IMG/VR virus record: IMGVR_UViG_3300012359_000571
Span: 1 to 23,429 of that record
DNA: 23,429 nt
Reading direction: 5' to 3' (one strand)
Origin: a virus
Every line of letters starts with the position of its first letter. The stretch's first letter is position 1. Positions 1 through 7,737 of this stretch are shown here, piece by piece. Under the pieces are notes generated by a model that was not told the origin of the DNA, ran no database searches, and worked only from the letters and a program-made list of their open reading frames with translations. A program made the position numbers and the translations under genes.

Positions 1-315
1 TCACCCCACCACCGCATACAAAAACACCCGCCCTGTCGTCGCGGAGTTCGCATGCGTGATCGTGAACGCGCCGTTGGCGACGGCGCTCACATACATCGTT
101 CCGTTGCCGACCTCCGCCGCCGCATTCACTGAGGCCGGCACCAGGATCGGCACCGAACCTGCCGCGCAATTCGCCGTCGTCACCGTCGTGCTCGCAGCGC
201 CCGTCGCCAGCGTCACGCTGCCGACCGCGTTCGATCGCCCGGCTGCAAGCTGCTGGATTGCGAGCACGATCTTCTTCAGATCGGTCTCGGTGATGCCCGG
301 AACATAAGCCGTCAT
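1..315 (-). CDS. Small phage virion/tail protein, unrecognised family
   Basis: A 104-residue protein whose stop codon lies exactly at the window edge. A longer reading frame opens at 366, but ATG 315 is preferred because it overlaps the stop of the gp10-like gene in an ATGA junction. A short helical N-terminus (about residues 5-26, DLKKIVLAIQQLAAG) is followed by an Ala/Thr/Val/Gly-rich region with alternating beta-prone residues. That composition is usual for small phage decoration, spike or fibre-associated proteins. It is the last gene of the structural run seen here. No catalytic motif, signal peptide or membrane segment is visible. Its place in the particle is inferred from context only. 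Confidence 0.75.
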   Translation of the reverse strand: MTAYVPGITETDLKKIVLAIQQLAAGRSNAVGSVTLATGAASTTVTTANCAAGSVPILVPASVNAAAEVGNGTMYVSAVANGAFTITHANSATTGRVFLYAVVG

Positions 316-1784
316 AGCGTGCCGTTGGGTGTGAGGTCGGGAACGATACCGGCGCAGAAGGACCACGGCGTCGCGGCGGGGATGCGCACCTTGAAGCGCG
401 AATAGCGGGTGTCGCGCCTGACGTCGCAGCGTCCGGTCCGGGCGTTGACCAAAACTTCCGCGCCTGGCGTCGCCGCCGCAGCCGGCGTGTCGCGCGAGGA
501 CACCGAGCCAAACAACGTTGCCGCGTCGGTCACCGGGCGGAAGCCACGGATGGTGATGCGGTTCTCGTCGGTGCCCTGCTCCGGGCTTTCCAGCGTCGCC
601 TCGAGACTCGGGCCGCGGAAGAAGCCCAGTACATGGGCGTTGGAGAACTGCGCGATCTCCGGCTGTACCGCGGTCGCGTACGCATCAAGGCTCAGCGTCA
701 GTGCATCGATCGACGACGAGATACTATCGAGATTTTCCAGCGTCAATCCGGTCTGCGAGATGCCCAGCAGATACTCTCCGGTCACCGAGATCGGAAAGAA
801 GCGATCGAGCAAAAAATCGTAGCCGAGCAACTTGTCGAACGCGCCGACCGTGCCGGACACCGATTTGTAGGCCCAATAGACCCGCGTCGAGCGTGGGTCG
901 GCCGCACCCATGAAGAGCTGGAGATTGCCCTTGTCGAGATCGGCGAGGAAGCTGCGATCGACCTTCTCGCGTCCGATCTGCTCCGGCACGCCGCCCGGCT
1001 CGATCTTGTGAAACCCCTGCCCCGCATAGAAGAAGATGCGTTCGCCGGCGCGGATGATGGAGTAAGGCGCGTAGAGCCCCTTGTCCTGGGTGATGCGATC
1101 GATCTGGAAGATGATCGGCGAGCCCGGCACATAGGACATGCGCCGGATCGCCTGGTCCTGGAAGATGACGCCGGATTCACCGCCGGCGACGCCGCGGACG
1201 ATGCCACCGTCAGGAAAATCCTGGAAGTCTGACGACTTGATCCCACTGGTCCAGCTGTCCGAAGCGTTGAAATTGTTCAGCCCGGACCACTGGATCCGGT
1301 ACGGCGTCGAAAGCAACCCGGACAGCACCAGGAAGCGTCCGACCACACTGATATAGGCGGCCTGCGGCGGCGCGCCCAGCGCATCGGCGAAGGCCGTCGA
1401 TGAGGAGAGATCGAATACTTGCAGCACTGCGTTGGCCTGCGCCGCGAAGACGAAATTGCCAGTCTGGGCGAACTGCCATTGCGCAGTGGCTGAAAGCGCC
1501 GAGTAAGTCGATCCTCCCTTGGACACATCCGTCCAGGTGAAGTCGATGTTGTTCAGCCTGTAGAGCTTGGTGCTCGTGCCGGTGAAGGTGACGACCGTGC
1601 CGTCCGACTTCAGCGCATAGAATGCGCCACGGCACGGCGCCGGCAGGGCCGACGTGTAGGCCGAGAAGGATGGAAACGGGCCGTAGCCATCGCCGCGCGG
1701 AATGACGTTGAGGATGTTGCGCGTGGCCTGCCCCTCATAGTCGCTGACGTCGGGGCGGTAATCGCCATAGGAGAGAAGCGGCAT
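312..1784 (-). CDS. P22 gp10-like tail accessory / DNA-stabilisation protein
   Basis: A 490-residue soluble protein without signal peptide or membrane segment. The first ~60 residues (MPLLSYGDYRPDVSDYEGQ, then a NILNVIPRGDGYGPFPSF stretch) resemble the opening of P22 gp10-type proteins, which begin with a description of the 'path' and a list of beta blades. The rest repeats the pattern hydrophobic strand, G, hydrophobic strand (FVFAAQ, FLVLSG, RIFFYAGQGFHKI), as expected for a beta-propeller-like tail hub. In P22 such proteins close the portal channel after packaging and join the tail needle or fibres. Length is close to P22 gp10 (about 470). The start ATG shares one base with the upstream stop (TAATG), so translation is probably coupled. 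Assignment rests on architecture and position, not on strong residue identity. Confidence 0.72.
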   Translation of the reverse strand: MPLLSYGDYRPDVSDYEGQATRNILNVIPRGDGYGPFPSFSAYTSALPAPCRGAFYALKSDGTVVTFTGTSTKLYRLNNIDFTWTDVSKGGSTYSALSATAQWQFAQTGNFVFAAQANAVLQVFDLSSSTAFADALGAPPQAAYISVVGRFLVLSGLLSTPYRIQWSGLNNFNASDSWTSGIKSSDFQDFPDGGIVRGVAGGESGVIFQDQAIRRMSYVPGSPIIFQIDRITQDKGLYAPYSIIRAGERIFFYAGQGFHKIEPGGVPEQIGREKVDRSFLADLDKGNLQLFMGAADPRSTRVYWAYKSVSGTVGAFDKLLGYDFLLDRFFPISVTGEYLLGISQTGLTLENLDSISSSIDALTLSLDAYATAVQPEIAQFSNAHVLGFFRGPSLEATLESPEQGTDENRITIRGFRPVTDAATLFGSVSSRDTPAAAATPGAEVLVNARTGRCDVRRDTRYSRFKVRIPAATPWSFCAGIVPDLTPNGTL

Positions 1785-2395
1785 TACTCAGTTGTCCATG
1801 GTTCGGGTTGCACCGCCGACGGCGTCCAATCGTTGGATGGGGTGGCCTCGGCAGTCCAGGAGGAAGCCGCACCATGCTTCGACGTCCACGGCTCAGGCTC
1901 GGTGGGCACAGCCAGCCAGCCGTCGACATCGAACGGTCGCGGAAACCAGGATTCGAAATCCCGCGTGAAGGAGGACGGATATCCGCTCACGGCATAGCCA
2001 CCACCGGCCGACCGCATGAAAATGCGTGCCGCCCCCTGGTTGCCGGTGAGCAGAAAAGCACCAGCGAACGCCGACTGCCGTATAAGCGCAGACATCGATT
2101 GGCCGCTGATCGCGTATCCGCCGGCGCCCACAGCGAACGACGATTTGAATGAGGTGACAGTTCCTGTGGTCGAGTAGCCGCCTGTGGTGCCGATCAAAGT
2201 TCCCATGAATGCAGCCGCCGTACCGGAAACCGTCAGCACGCCGGCATTGCCGGTGCAGACCGACCGGAAGGCCGCTCCCTGTCCCGTCACCGCATAGGCG
2301 CCCGCGGCGGTGAGCAGAACCGTGTTGGTCAGCCCAAGCGTCGGCAATTGCCCGAGCGTCAGCCGCCCGACAGCGTCAAACCCAAGAAGTGACAT
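1784..2395 (-). CDS. Phage structural protein with internal beta repeats
   Basis: A 203-residue protein built largely of imperfect repeats of about 20-25 residues that share a core such as GAYAVTGQGAAF, GGYAISGQSMSA, GAFLLTGNQGAA and GGYAVSGYPSSF. The last 60 residues are different: Trp/Pro-rich with repeated EPEPWT or QPEPWT segments. Repeats of this type in tail genes usually form beta-helical or beta-solenoid shafts. The family is not recognised. It is followed by the gp10-like gene with a TAATG overlap and preceded by a 3-base gap, so it belongs to the tail transcription unit. No enzyme motif is visible. A role as fibre or spike component is inferred. Confidence 0.75.
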   Translation of the reverse strand: MSLLGFDAVGRLTLGQLPTLGLTNTVLLTAAGAYAVTGQGAAFRSVCTGNAGVLTVSGTAAAFMGTLIGTTGGYSTTGTVTSFKSSFAVGAGGYAISGQSMSALIRQSAFAGAFLLTGNQGAARIFMRSAGGGYAVSGYPSSFTRDFESWFPRPFDVDGWLAVPTEPEPWTSKHGAASSWTAEATPSNDWTPSAVQPEPWTTE

Positions 2396-2398
2396 CGA

Positions 2399-2830
2399 TC
2401 AGACCGGAATGCCGATAGCGCAGGCGATGGCGTGAGCACGATCCTTGTCCAGCGCCGACATCATGCCGACCCACCCCTGCCTGAAGCGATCGGAGCCGAC
2501 CGAGATCGGCGCTTCGCCCTGCCCAAGCAATGCTGCCCACAACAGGCCCAGCGCAGCGCTCGATGCGATCGCCGCCTGGATCCTGGCGTAGTCGTCCGGC
2601 GTCAGCTGCGCCAGCATGTCGCGCGCGACGAACGTCACCTGCTGTTGCAGCAGAGCGTCCGTATCGACCGCTTCAATCTCCGCGGCCGTCGGTTGCGCCA
2701 GGTCTTCTCGTTCCCAGCGGGAGATGAACGGCCCGTCACCATGATCCGACACTTCGAAGTCGACATTCGCCGCCAGGCTGGGATGCAGGCTCTTCAACGC
2801 GAGCACGATGTCCTTGGGATGATATGCCAT
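2399..2830 (-). CDS. Tail-fibre-region protein, XkdW-like N-terminus
   Basis: A 143-residue soluble protein. Its N-terminal half reads HPKDIVLALKSLHPSL, then D...PFISRW and QPTAAEIEA, a layout seen in small phage proteins next to tail fibres (XkdW-like proteins have the same 'position - current value - W - QPT.EE' arrangement). The C-terminal half is alpha-helical (about residues 60-140) and resembles a head/tail completion or lysis-region protein. It lies just downstream of the fibre-like gene 2842-3675 and 3 bases before the next gene. It could be a fibre chaperone or a minor virion component. The functional call is tentative; the reading frame and its codon use look real. Confidence 0.75.
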   Translation of the reverse strand: MAYHPKDIVLALKSLHPSLAANVDFEVSDHGDGPFISRWEREDLAQPTAAEIEAVDTDALLQQQVTFVARDMLAQLTPDDYARIQAAIASSAALGLLWAALLGQGEAPISVGSDRFRQGWVGMMSALDKDRAHAIACAIGIPV

Positions 2831-2841
2831 GTCCTGTTTCT

Positions 2842-3675
2842 CTAGCTTGCGCGCCGAATGTAGGCCTGCGCCACAACCGAATAGCCGCCGGCACCCGTGT
2901 AGCCGGCCTGGGCACAGAGATAGTAGGTCGTCGTGCTCGCGACCGTGACGCGGACGGAGGCCGAGGCCAGCACGATCGACGTGTCGGCAAGGGGTGACGA
3001 ATTGCTGATGCGCTCGTGAAGCTGTATGGCCTGGCTCGAACTCACGGACGCGCTGGTCGTACCGAAGGCCAGATTCCAGTCTGACGACGTCGTCGCACCG
3101 GGACCGCCGAACGTGCCGACGATGGTCACGTCGTAAACACCAGGCGCGACGCTCGTGCTGCCGACGTTCCCGCTCACCCCGGAGCCGGTGAACGTGAGGG
3201 ACGAGTTGATGACGATCACTTCACCGACATTGCCGGCGGATGGCTGCGTTGTGCCGGTCGTTCCGGGAATCTGGCCGATGCTGGCCGCGCCGACCGCGGT
3301 CACACCGATGTTGCTCCGCGCCTGCGCCTGCTGCGTGGTCGTGAAGCTGTTGCTCTCCTCGACGGAGATCAAGTCTTCCTTGAGCGCAACGACCGCGACT
3401 AGAGGTGTCGTGGAGAAATTGATCTTCGCTGTGGTGCCCGACGAATTGAACAGGACCGTCGTTCGTGCCAGGACGCTGGTGGAGGTGTTATAGGCTCCCT
3501 CTCCGACTTCCCACTGGCTGAGATCCGCACTTTCTGCGCGATACTTGTAGAGTCGGCCATTGACGACGCCGGCGGCTGCCGGTCCTTGGTAACCGGTGAC
3601 GGCAGATGAATAGGTCCAGTCGGTCGTACCACCGGCCGACGGCGTGAATCTGCAAACGTCGAGAAAGGCTGCCAT
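2842..3675 (-). CDS. Tail fibre / minor tail protein
   Basis: A 277-residue protein. Residues 1-115 contain the pattern often found at the attachment end of phage tail fibres: DWTYSSAVTGYQGP, then Y....ESADLSQWEVGEGAY, then LARTTVLFNSSG...INFSTTPLV. A Q-rich joint follows (FTTTQQAQARSNIG, about 108-122), a motif typical of fibre proteins near a collar or trimerisation region. The remaining ~150 residues are Ser/Thr/Gly/Val-rich beta sequence, suited to a distal receptor-contacting domain. The start is one base after the previous stop. It is short for a full host-recognition fibre, so it may be an adaptor fibre or a short spike. Confidence 0.78.
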   Translation of the reverse strand: MAAFLDVCRFTPSAGGTTDWTYSSAVTGYQGPAAAGVVNGRLYKYRAESADLSQWEVGEGAYNTSTSVLARTTVLFNSSGTTAKINFSTTPLVAVVALKEDLISVEESNSFTTTQQAQARSNIGVTAVGAASIGQIPGTTGTTQPSAGNVGEVIVINSSLTFTGSGVSGNVGSTSVAPGVYDVTIVGTFGGPGATTSSDWNLAFGTTSASVSSSQAIQLHERISNSSPLADTSIVLASASVRVTVASTTTYYLCAQAGYTGAGGYSVVAQAYIRRAS

Positions 3676-3676
3676 G

Positions 3677-4108
3677 TCAGGTAATCGTCAAAATGCCGTT
3701 GGTCTGATCGAGATCGACCGTGAAAGTGTTGCCGTTGGTGAGCGTGATGGCGGTGCCGTAGTCCCACCAGCCGATCAGCGGCTTGGTCGACGACGTCGAA
3801 TTGTAGAGCACCGCGTATTGAAACGGCCCGATCGAACCGCCCGAAGCCGTCCACGACGGATCGGTCCCGCCGACGAACTTGAACGTGCCCGTCGTTTGCG
3901 CGCCCGCGATGGTGCCGACGCTGTTGCCGCCTGCGGTATAGCCGTTGCCGGCCGCGAGATCCACCGGCGCGTTGTAGACCGTATTGGTGGTCACCGGCGC
4001 CGTATTGGTCAGATAGACCTTGTAGACTTGCACTGTGCCGGTCTTCATGTCGTGCAGCGCGTTTGCGACGTCCTGCACGAAGCAATAGAACTTGTTGAAG
4101 CTTGCCAT
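3677..4108 (-). CDS. Conserved phage virion protein (MASFNKF family)
   Basis: A 143-residue protein. The opening MASFNKFYCFVQDVANALHD followed by LTNTAPVTTNTV and AAGNGYTAGG is a pattern I recognise from many siphovirus and podovirus structural clusters, where it is usually annotated as a hypothetical or tail protein. The second half alternates beta-prone strands (FKFVGGTDPSWTASG, QYAVLYNSTSS, LIGWWDYG, FTVDLD). The start carries the clearest ribosome binding site of the cluster, AGGAGG five bases before the ATG, which suggests high expression as for a repeated virion subunit. It is followed at one base by the fibre-like gene. The exact role (decoration, tail tube or adaptor) cannot be decided. 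Confidence 0.82.
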   Translation of the reverse strand: MASFNKFYCFVQDVANALHDMKTGTVQVYKVYLTNTAPVTTNTVYNAPVDLAAGNGYTAGGNSVGTIAGAQTTGTFKFVGGTDPSWTASGGSIGPFQYAVLYNSTSSTKPLIGWWDYGTAITLTNGNTFTVDLDQTNGILTIT

Positions 4109-4117
4109 TGTCGCCTC

Positions 4118-4771
4118 CTAGATGACTTGTCCGGAAATGCGCACCGTCATCGGCCCTGCATTGAAGGTCGACGTCAGCCCGAGATTGTTCAGGTCAGTGA
4201 GCGCCGCCGTGAACCCGAGGCCCCAGGTCTGGATGCGCGCGTCTTCCTTGATGTACGGCGCAGTTTCGAGCAGGGCGCCGTAGAGATAGAGATCTGGCGC
4301 CATGGCGAGCAGCCAGTTGCTGCCGTTCGACGCAAGCGCCGGCACGTTTTGCCGGTAGACCATTTCGATGGTGTAGGCGGCGTCGGGACTTGGTGCGAGC
4401 TCCAGCTCGTTGCCGAACACCGTAAAGTAGCGCGGCTGCGCGGCGACATCGGACGTCGCGAAGCGGTATTCGTCCATCTGCGTCCCCGACTTGAACTCGA
4501 GGCACGGCTTCCCCGTCACGCTCGACAGCCGAACCCTGCGCATGGACTGGAAATCCGACGGCAGTGAGATGAACTCCGGCTCGTTCGAACCGGGATCGAC
4601 GAGCGCGGTCGCCCGCAGCTCCATCTGCCGCACGAAGAGCTGACGGTTGAACTTGGCTTCCGCGAGCTGGACGAAGGTCGGAATCCGCGCGATCAGCGTC
4701 GTGTCCTGATCGCGCGCGAGATATTCGGTTACTGCGATTTGCAGCGATGTGAAATCGGTGATCTCTATCAC
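4118..4771 (-). CDS. Head-tail adaptor, SU10/P22 gp4-like
   Basis: A 217-residue protein. A longer frame opens at 4831, but GTG 4771 is chosen because GGAG stands five bases upstream, it overlaps the preceding stop as GTGA, and the protein then begins IEITDFTSLQIAVTEYLAR. The helical start, the F.QLAEAKFNR segment, the LPSDFQSMRRVRL segment and the PDLYLYGALLETAPYIKED helix are hallmarks of the adaptor family found in SU10-like and P22-like podoviruses. These proteins form a ring below the portal and connect it to the tail. Its presence agrees with the P22-type portal and SU10-type capsid here. Confidence 0.85.
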   Translation of the reverse strand: MIEITDFTSLQIAVTEYLARDQDTTLIARIPTFVQLAEAKFNRQLFVRQMELRATALVDPGSNEPEFISLPSDFQSMRRVRLSSVTGKPCLEFKSGTQMDEYRFATSDVAAQPRYFTVFGNELELAPSPDAAYTIEMVYRQNVPALASNGSNWLLAMAPDLYLYGALLETAPYIKEDARIQTWGLGFTAALTDLNNLGLTSTFNAGPMTVRISGQVI

Positions 4772-5100
4772 GTGAGCTCCGCTGACCAGCCGCCCTGCAA
4801 TTTCGGCCTGTCGGTTCGCAAATAGGCCCATTCGGGATCATCGAGCTTCGTCTGCACGATCTCGTCGAATTCGGGCGTGAACAGCCGCAACGAGGTATTG
4901 CCCCTGGCATGCTCCTCGTTGAGCCACTGGACGTAGATGACGTTGGGAATGCGGGCGACGTGCCGCCCCCAATCACTGTGCTGCTCTTCGCGGCGCGCCT
5001 GACTGTTCCATTCCAGGATCGGCGCCACGTCCTGGACATGCTCGATCGCGAGCTCGCGGCCGTTGCTATCGAGATGAGGTCGGATCAGGACGCCCTCCAT
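4768..5100 (-). CDS. Small conserved phage head-region protein
   Basis: A 110-residue, charged, soluble protein. The reading frame is open to 5121, but ATG 5100 is preferred: it has GGAG in the preceding 15 bases and overlaps the upstream stop (TGATG). Visible sequence features are a central DWGRHVARIPNVIYVQWLNE segment and a C-terminal FDEIVQTKLDDPEWAYLRTD segment. Both look like conserved surface patches of a head-completion protein, but I do not recognise a named family with certainty. It sits directly between a small beta protein and the adaptor gene and overlaps both, so it is probably made together with them. Confidence 0.78.
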   Translation of the reverse strand: MEGVLIRPHLDSNGRELAIEHVQDVAPILEWNSQARREEQHSDWGRHVARIPNVIYVQWLNEEHARGNTSLRLFTPEFDEIVQTKLDDPEWAYLRTDRPKLQGGWSAELT

Positions 5101-5411
5101 CACGACATCTCCGTGATCCACAGCGTGCCCGCTGTTGCCGTGACCAGGCCGTTGGTCGCGGCCTTCAGCGCAGCGATGCGCTGTCCGGGACTGACCGTGA
5201 TGTATTCGACGACGTTGGGCGGCAGATATGGATCGGAAATGGTCGCGGTCTGGGCGCCGTCGCCGACGCGATAGCAGCAGCCGGAATTGGCGACGAGGCG
5301 GATCTGGTAGGTTTCCGACGCAAAGGCGTTGGTGACGCCGACACTGCCGTCATAGGCGATCGTCTGGGTCGGGCCGATGCGCGAAGAGTTTTGCTTGGAG
5401 AAAAATGGCAT
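5100..5411 (-). CDS. Small phage head-decoration-like protein
   Basis: A 103-residue beta-rich protein beginning MPFFSKQNSSRIGPTQTIAY. It contains two adjacent cysteines (SGCCYRVGDG, about residue 45) and repeated strand-like segments (VVEYITVSPGQRIAALKA). There is no signal peptide, so the cysteines are not evidence of secretion. It starts one base after the previous stop and ends in a TGATG overlap with the next gene. Proteins of this size between capsid and adaptor genes are usually capsid decoration or joining proteins. That role is inferred from position only. Confidence 0.75.
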   Translation of the reverse strand: MPFFSKQNSSRIGPTQTIAYDGSVGVTNAFASETYQIRLVANSGCCYRVGDGAQTATISDPYLPPNVVEYITVSPGQRIAALKAATNGLVTATAGTLWITEMS

Positions 5412-5412
5412 G

Positions 5413-5775
5413 TCAGGCGGTCCTCACGGAGATTGAGAAGTGCATCGGGATCGCGCCGCCGGAGGCGCCGGAAGGAGTCAGCACGATCACATCGTCCTCG
5501 TTGAGGTAGGTCGGCGACGGCGGCACGACCGAGAAGAGCTGGCCGGCGGCGGATCCCGCCTGCGGCACCGCGAAGGTCGCGAGCGTCGACGCATTGGCCG
5601 ACACGGTGATCGTTCCGTCGGTGGTGGTGACGGCGCCGCCGAGAATGCCGGCGACCTTCAGCAGTCGACAGCGAAAGGGAGCGCGGACATAGGCAGCGAC
5701 AGGGCTCGCGCCGCAAGACGGCGTGTAGGCTGTCAGATCGGCGGTATTGAGGGTACGATTGCCGGGAAGCGGCAT
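5413..5775 (-). CDS. Probable capsid decoration / head fibre protein
   Basis: A 120-residue protein rich in Ala, Thr, Ser, Pro and Val, with predicted strands such as CRLLKVAGILGG, GTITVSANASTLATF and DVIVLTPSGASGG. It is the first gene after the capsid and after the hairpin at 5793-5816. GGAGAG lies seven bases before the ATG. The composition and position fit a capsid-decorating protein or head-fibre base, but no specific family is recognised. It leads the continuous tail-side run of genes. Confidence 0.75.
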   Translation of the reverse strand: MPLPGNRTLNTADLTAYTPSCGASPVAAYVRAPFRCRLLKVAGILGGAVTTTDGTITVSANASTLATFAVPQAGSAAGQLFSVVPPSPTYLNEDDVIVLTPSGASGGAIPMHFSISVRTA

Positions 5776-5792
5776 CTTGGCTCTCCAAAATG

Positions 5793-5816
5793 AAAAGGGC
5801 GGCCCGAAGGCCGCCC
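5793..5816 (-). terminator. Hairpin with T-rich tail after the capsid gene
   Basis: An 8-bp perfect GC stem (GGGCGGCC / GGCCGCCC) encloses a four-base loop that reads TTCG on the minus strand. It is followed at once by CTTTTCATTTT in the direction of transcription. This is the classic form of an intrinsic terminator. It lies 27 bases after the capsid stop and only 17 bases before the next start codon, so it probably acts as a partial terminator or mRNA 3'-end stabiliser that raises capsid output relative to downstream genes. Confidence 0.8.
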
Positions 5817-5843
5817 GAGGATGAAACGGATGATCCTGATCGT

Positions 5844-6806
5844 TCAGGAGGTGGTGTTGTCGAACACGCCGCCGGAGGCCTTTTCGTTGCGGGACACCAG
5901 CGCGTATTCGGCCAGGATCTGCCGGCGATCGGAGTCACCGGTCTTGGCCAGCGGGATCGAGATCATGTTGCGGCCGTTGAGATAGGCCACCGCCCATTTG
6001 TCGAGCTCGAGCACCAGGACGTCGCGCGGGCGCTGGAAGCGGTTGGCGACCACCTTGAGCTTGCCGAAATCGGATTCATAGGCATCGACCGACGCCACGA
6101 TCTTCTTCGACTTGGATTCCTCGATCGCGGTGGAGCGGCCGGTGAAGGTCGAGAACACCTGCTTGTTGAAGGCACCGGTCATGATGGTGCCGGGCTTGCC
6201 GCCATTGCTCCAGATCGAGGACAGCACGGTCTTCAGGCGCACCTCGGTGAAGGCGAGCTGGGTACCGTCCGTTCGCGTGCCGGTGCCGTCGGCAGCCGCC
6301 GGGTCCGCCGCGCCGCCCGCCGTGCCTTTCGAGGTGTTCGAGAATATCCAGGAGAGGACGGACGCGCTCTTGCGCGGCGTCGTGGTGTTGCCGGCGAGCT
6401 TGGCCTGGTTGGTGCCGCACAGGATGGTTTCGAGGTCGCGCTTGAGTTCGAGACCCTTCAGCATCTCCTGATAGGCGAGCTCGTTGTCGCGGCCGGCGTG
6501 ATCGACCGCCTGCTGCGTGCCGGACACCCGCGCGACCTTGTAGGAGATCTGGCAGAGATTGCCGAGCCGGACAGTCGGCGTGGTCGTGTTGGTGTTGGGA
6601 TCGTCGCCCTCGAGCTGGGCGTTGGTGTTGTCGGCCGCGGCAAGAGCCTGCGTCTGCCATTCGTGGTTGACGGCAGTCGCCTTTTCCTTGTCGACGCCGC
6701 TCATGAACGGCGTGTCGACGGGATCGATGCGATAAATCATATCGCTGAGATCTTCGCGGTTGCCAACTGCGGAGTAGGTGACGAACGTGGAGGTCGGTAG
6801 GGACAT
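5844..6806 (-). CDS. Major capsid protein, SU10/DUF5309 family
   Basis: A 320-residue protein that builds the icosahedral shell. The N-terminal part reads TSTFVTYSAVGNREDLSDMI followed by YRIDPVDTPFMSG, which is the signature of the SU10-type major head protein (DUF5309) family, an HK97-fold coat. Further family-like parts are HEWQTQAL, the RLGNLCQISYKVARVSGTQQ segment near residue 85, and the C-terminal LVLELDKWAVAYLNGRNM and QILAEYALVSRNEKA segments. Length is normal for the family and no cleaved prohead or scaffold domain is fused to it. AGGAAG lies seven bases before the ATG. The gene is followed by the 5793-5816 hairpin. Upstream lies an island of accessory genes where a scaffold gene would be expected. 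Confidence 0.92.
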   Translation of the reverse strand: MSLPTSTFVTYSAVGNREDLSDMIYRIDPVDTPFMSGVDKEKATAVNHEWQTQALAAADNTNAQLEGDDPNTNTTTPTVRLGNLCQISYKVARVSGTQQAVDHAGRDNELAYQEMLKGLELKRDLETILCGTNQAKLAGNTTTPRKSASVLSWIFSNTSKGTAGGAADPAAADGTGTRTDGTQLAFTEVRLKTVLSSIWSNGGKPGTIMTGAFNKQVFSTFTGRSTAIEESKSKKIVASVDAYESDFGKLKVVANRFQRPRDVLVLELDKWAVAYLNGRNMISIPLAKTGDSDRRQILAEYALVSRNEKASGGVFDNTTS

Positions 6807-7124
6807 CTATGTCTTCCTTGTGAAGGCCGCACCGTCTCGGCAGCGCAGTGATCAAGTTGCACATCGCCTGCGATCGGTCGGCTTGGCTGATCTGGCGGTC
6901 TCGGATCTCGCTCTCGCGATGGCGCGGAAATGTCGCTTCCGGTTCGCAGGTTCGCGAGATGTCTCTGCCGGGCGCCTGCGCTCGTGCCCAGGGTCGGCGT
7001 GGTTGTGATCTTTGGCTTACTTAGGGACGCAGTCCGATATCAACCCGGCCGAACACGCGTCAAACGCCGGATGGGCGACGTGGGTTGAGCGAGATTGGCA
7101 GCAGGCAGCTCGTTTCCGGATCGA
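6807..7124. other. Gene-free stretch upstream of the capsid gene
   Basis: About 318 bases separate the end of P1 from the capsid start. Frames on both strands here are short or look like antisense shadows. The only clear signal is the capsid ribosome binding site (AAGGAAGAC on the minus strand, near 6815). I see no convincing -35/-10 pair, hairpin or repeat. The segment may hold the capsid leader and promoter, but none can be assigned by eye. Confidence 0.5.
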
Positions 7125-7694
7125 TCAACCCATGGGCTTTTGCGGCGCAGCGTCGGCAACGGGCCGACCCGCAGCCGAGACCCAGTCATTCAAAGCTCGC
7201 GCGCGATCAGGGGACAACAGCGCTTCGAGAGGAAAGGCCACCTGCGGGCGCGCCGAGGCGAAATTCAGCGGCTGTGCACCCGAATTGGGCGGGCTCCGGG
7301 ACAGGTCACCTACGGGCTTTTCGACTTCCGAGTCCGTAGATGAAGGCGGTTGATTTGAAACATATTTGTTGGGATGGAGCGCGCATTGCCGCAAGGTCTC
7401 GGCGATCCACCCGTCGACATCGCTCTTGACCGCTGGTTCTTTCGGATCAGGCATGCCAAACTTGATCAGTGCGGCTCGGAACGCCTCTTGCACGGCGTGG
7501 CTGAGCACTTCCGGATTGATGCGACAAACATCCCTGGTATTCAAATAGCTGATGTCGTGGTCGGAATAGCGCGGGTTCTGGTAGAATTTACTGTTCGGAT
7601 CATAAAATGGTCCTTTAGGGTCGCGGAATGCTTCGGCGGTCCCCGTCACTCGCACACCGTTTTCGTCAGTGACATCGAACGGCTCGACTGGCAT
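7125..7694 (-). CDS. Modular accessory protein P1, FPLEALL C-terminal block
   Basis: A 189-residue soluble protein with no signal peptide. Residues 1-115 form a compact charged domain I do not recognise (FRDPKGPFYDPNSKFYQNPR, then a helical SHAVQEAFRAALIKFG region with a cysteine on each side). Residues 118-153 are a Ser/Pro-rich linker. Residues 154-171 (FPLEALLSPDRARALNDW) match the block in P4 (FPLEALLTTDRNRALDQW) almost residue for residue, placing P1 in the family described in the summary. Unlike P4 it lacks the GLLGLIQDY tail and stops 18 residues after the block. GGAAG lies about six bases before the ATG. It follows the secreted protein 7738-8799 after a 43-base gap. It may be an effector paired with that protein; the function is unknown. 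Confidence 0.78.
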   Translation of the reverse strand: MPVEPFDVTDENGVRVTGTAEAFRDPKGPFYDPNSKFYQNPRYSDHDISYLNTRDVCRINPEVLSHAVQEAFRAALIKFGMPDPKEPAVKSDVDGWIAETLRQCALHPNKYVSNQPPSSTDSEVEKPVGDLSRSPPNSGAQPLNFASARPQVAFPLEALLSPDRARALNDWVSAAGRPVADAAPQKPMG

Positions 7695-7737
7695 GACAAC
7701 TTCCTTTCATTCGGCGAGCTTCACTCGCGGTAGACGG

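Noticed and set aside
3644-6800. Long plus-strand reading frames opposite the structural genes (for example 3644-4567 and 5790-6800)
   Set aside because: They lie exactly antisense to well-supported capsid, adaptor and small head genes, are Arg/Gly/His-rich as expected from high-GC antisense frames, and lack ribosome binding sites.
5844-6806. Capsid protein as an encapsulin rather than a phage coat
   Set aside because: The N-terminal signature is that of SU10-type phage head proteins and the gene lies in a full phage morphogenesis order with terminase, portal and adaptor.
7012-7353. Plus-strand frame of 113 residues beginning MAYLGTQSD
   Set aside because: It is antisense to the P1 tail block that is conserved in P4, and has no ribosome binding site.
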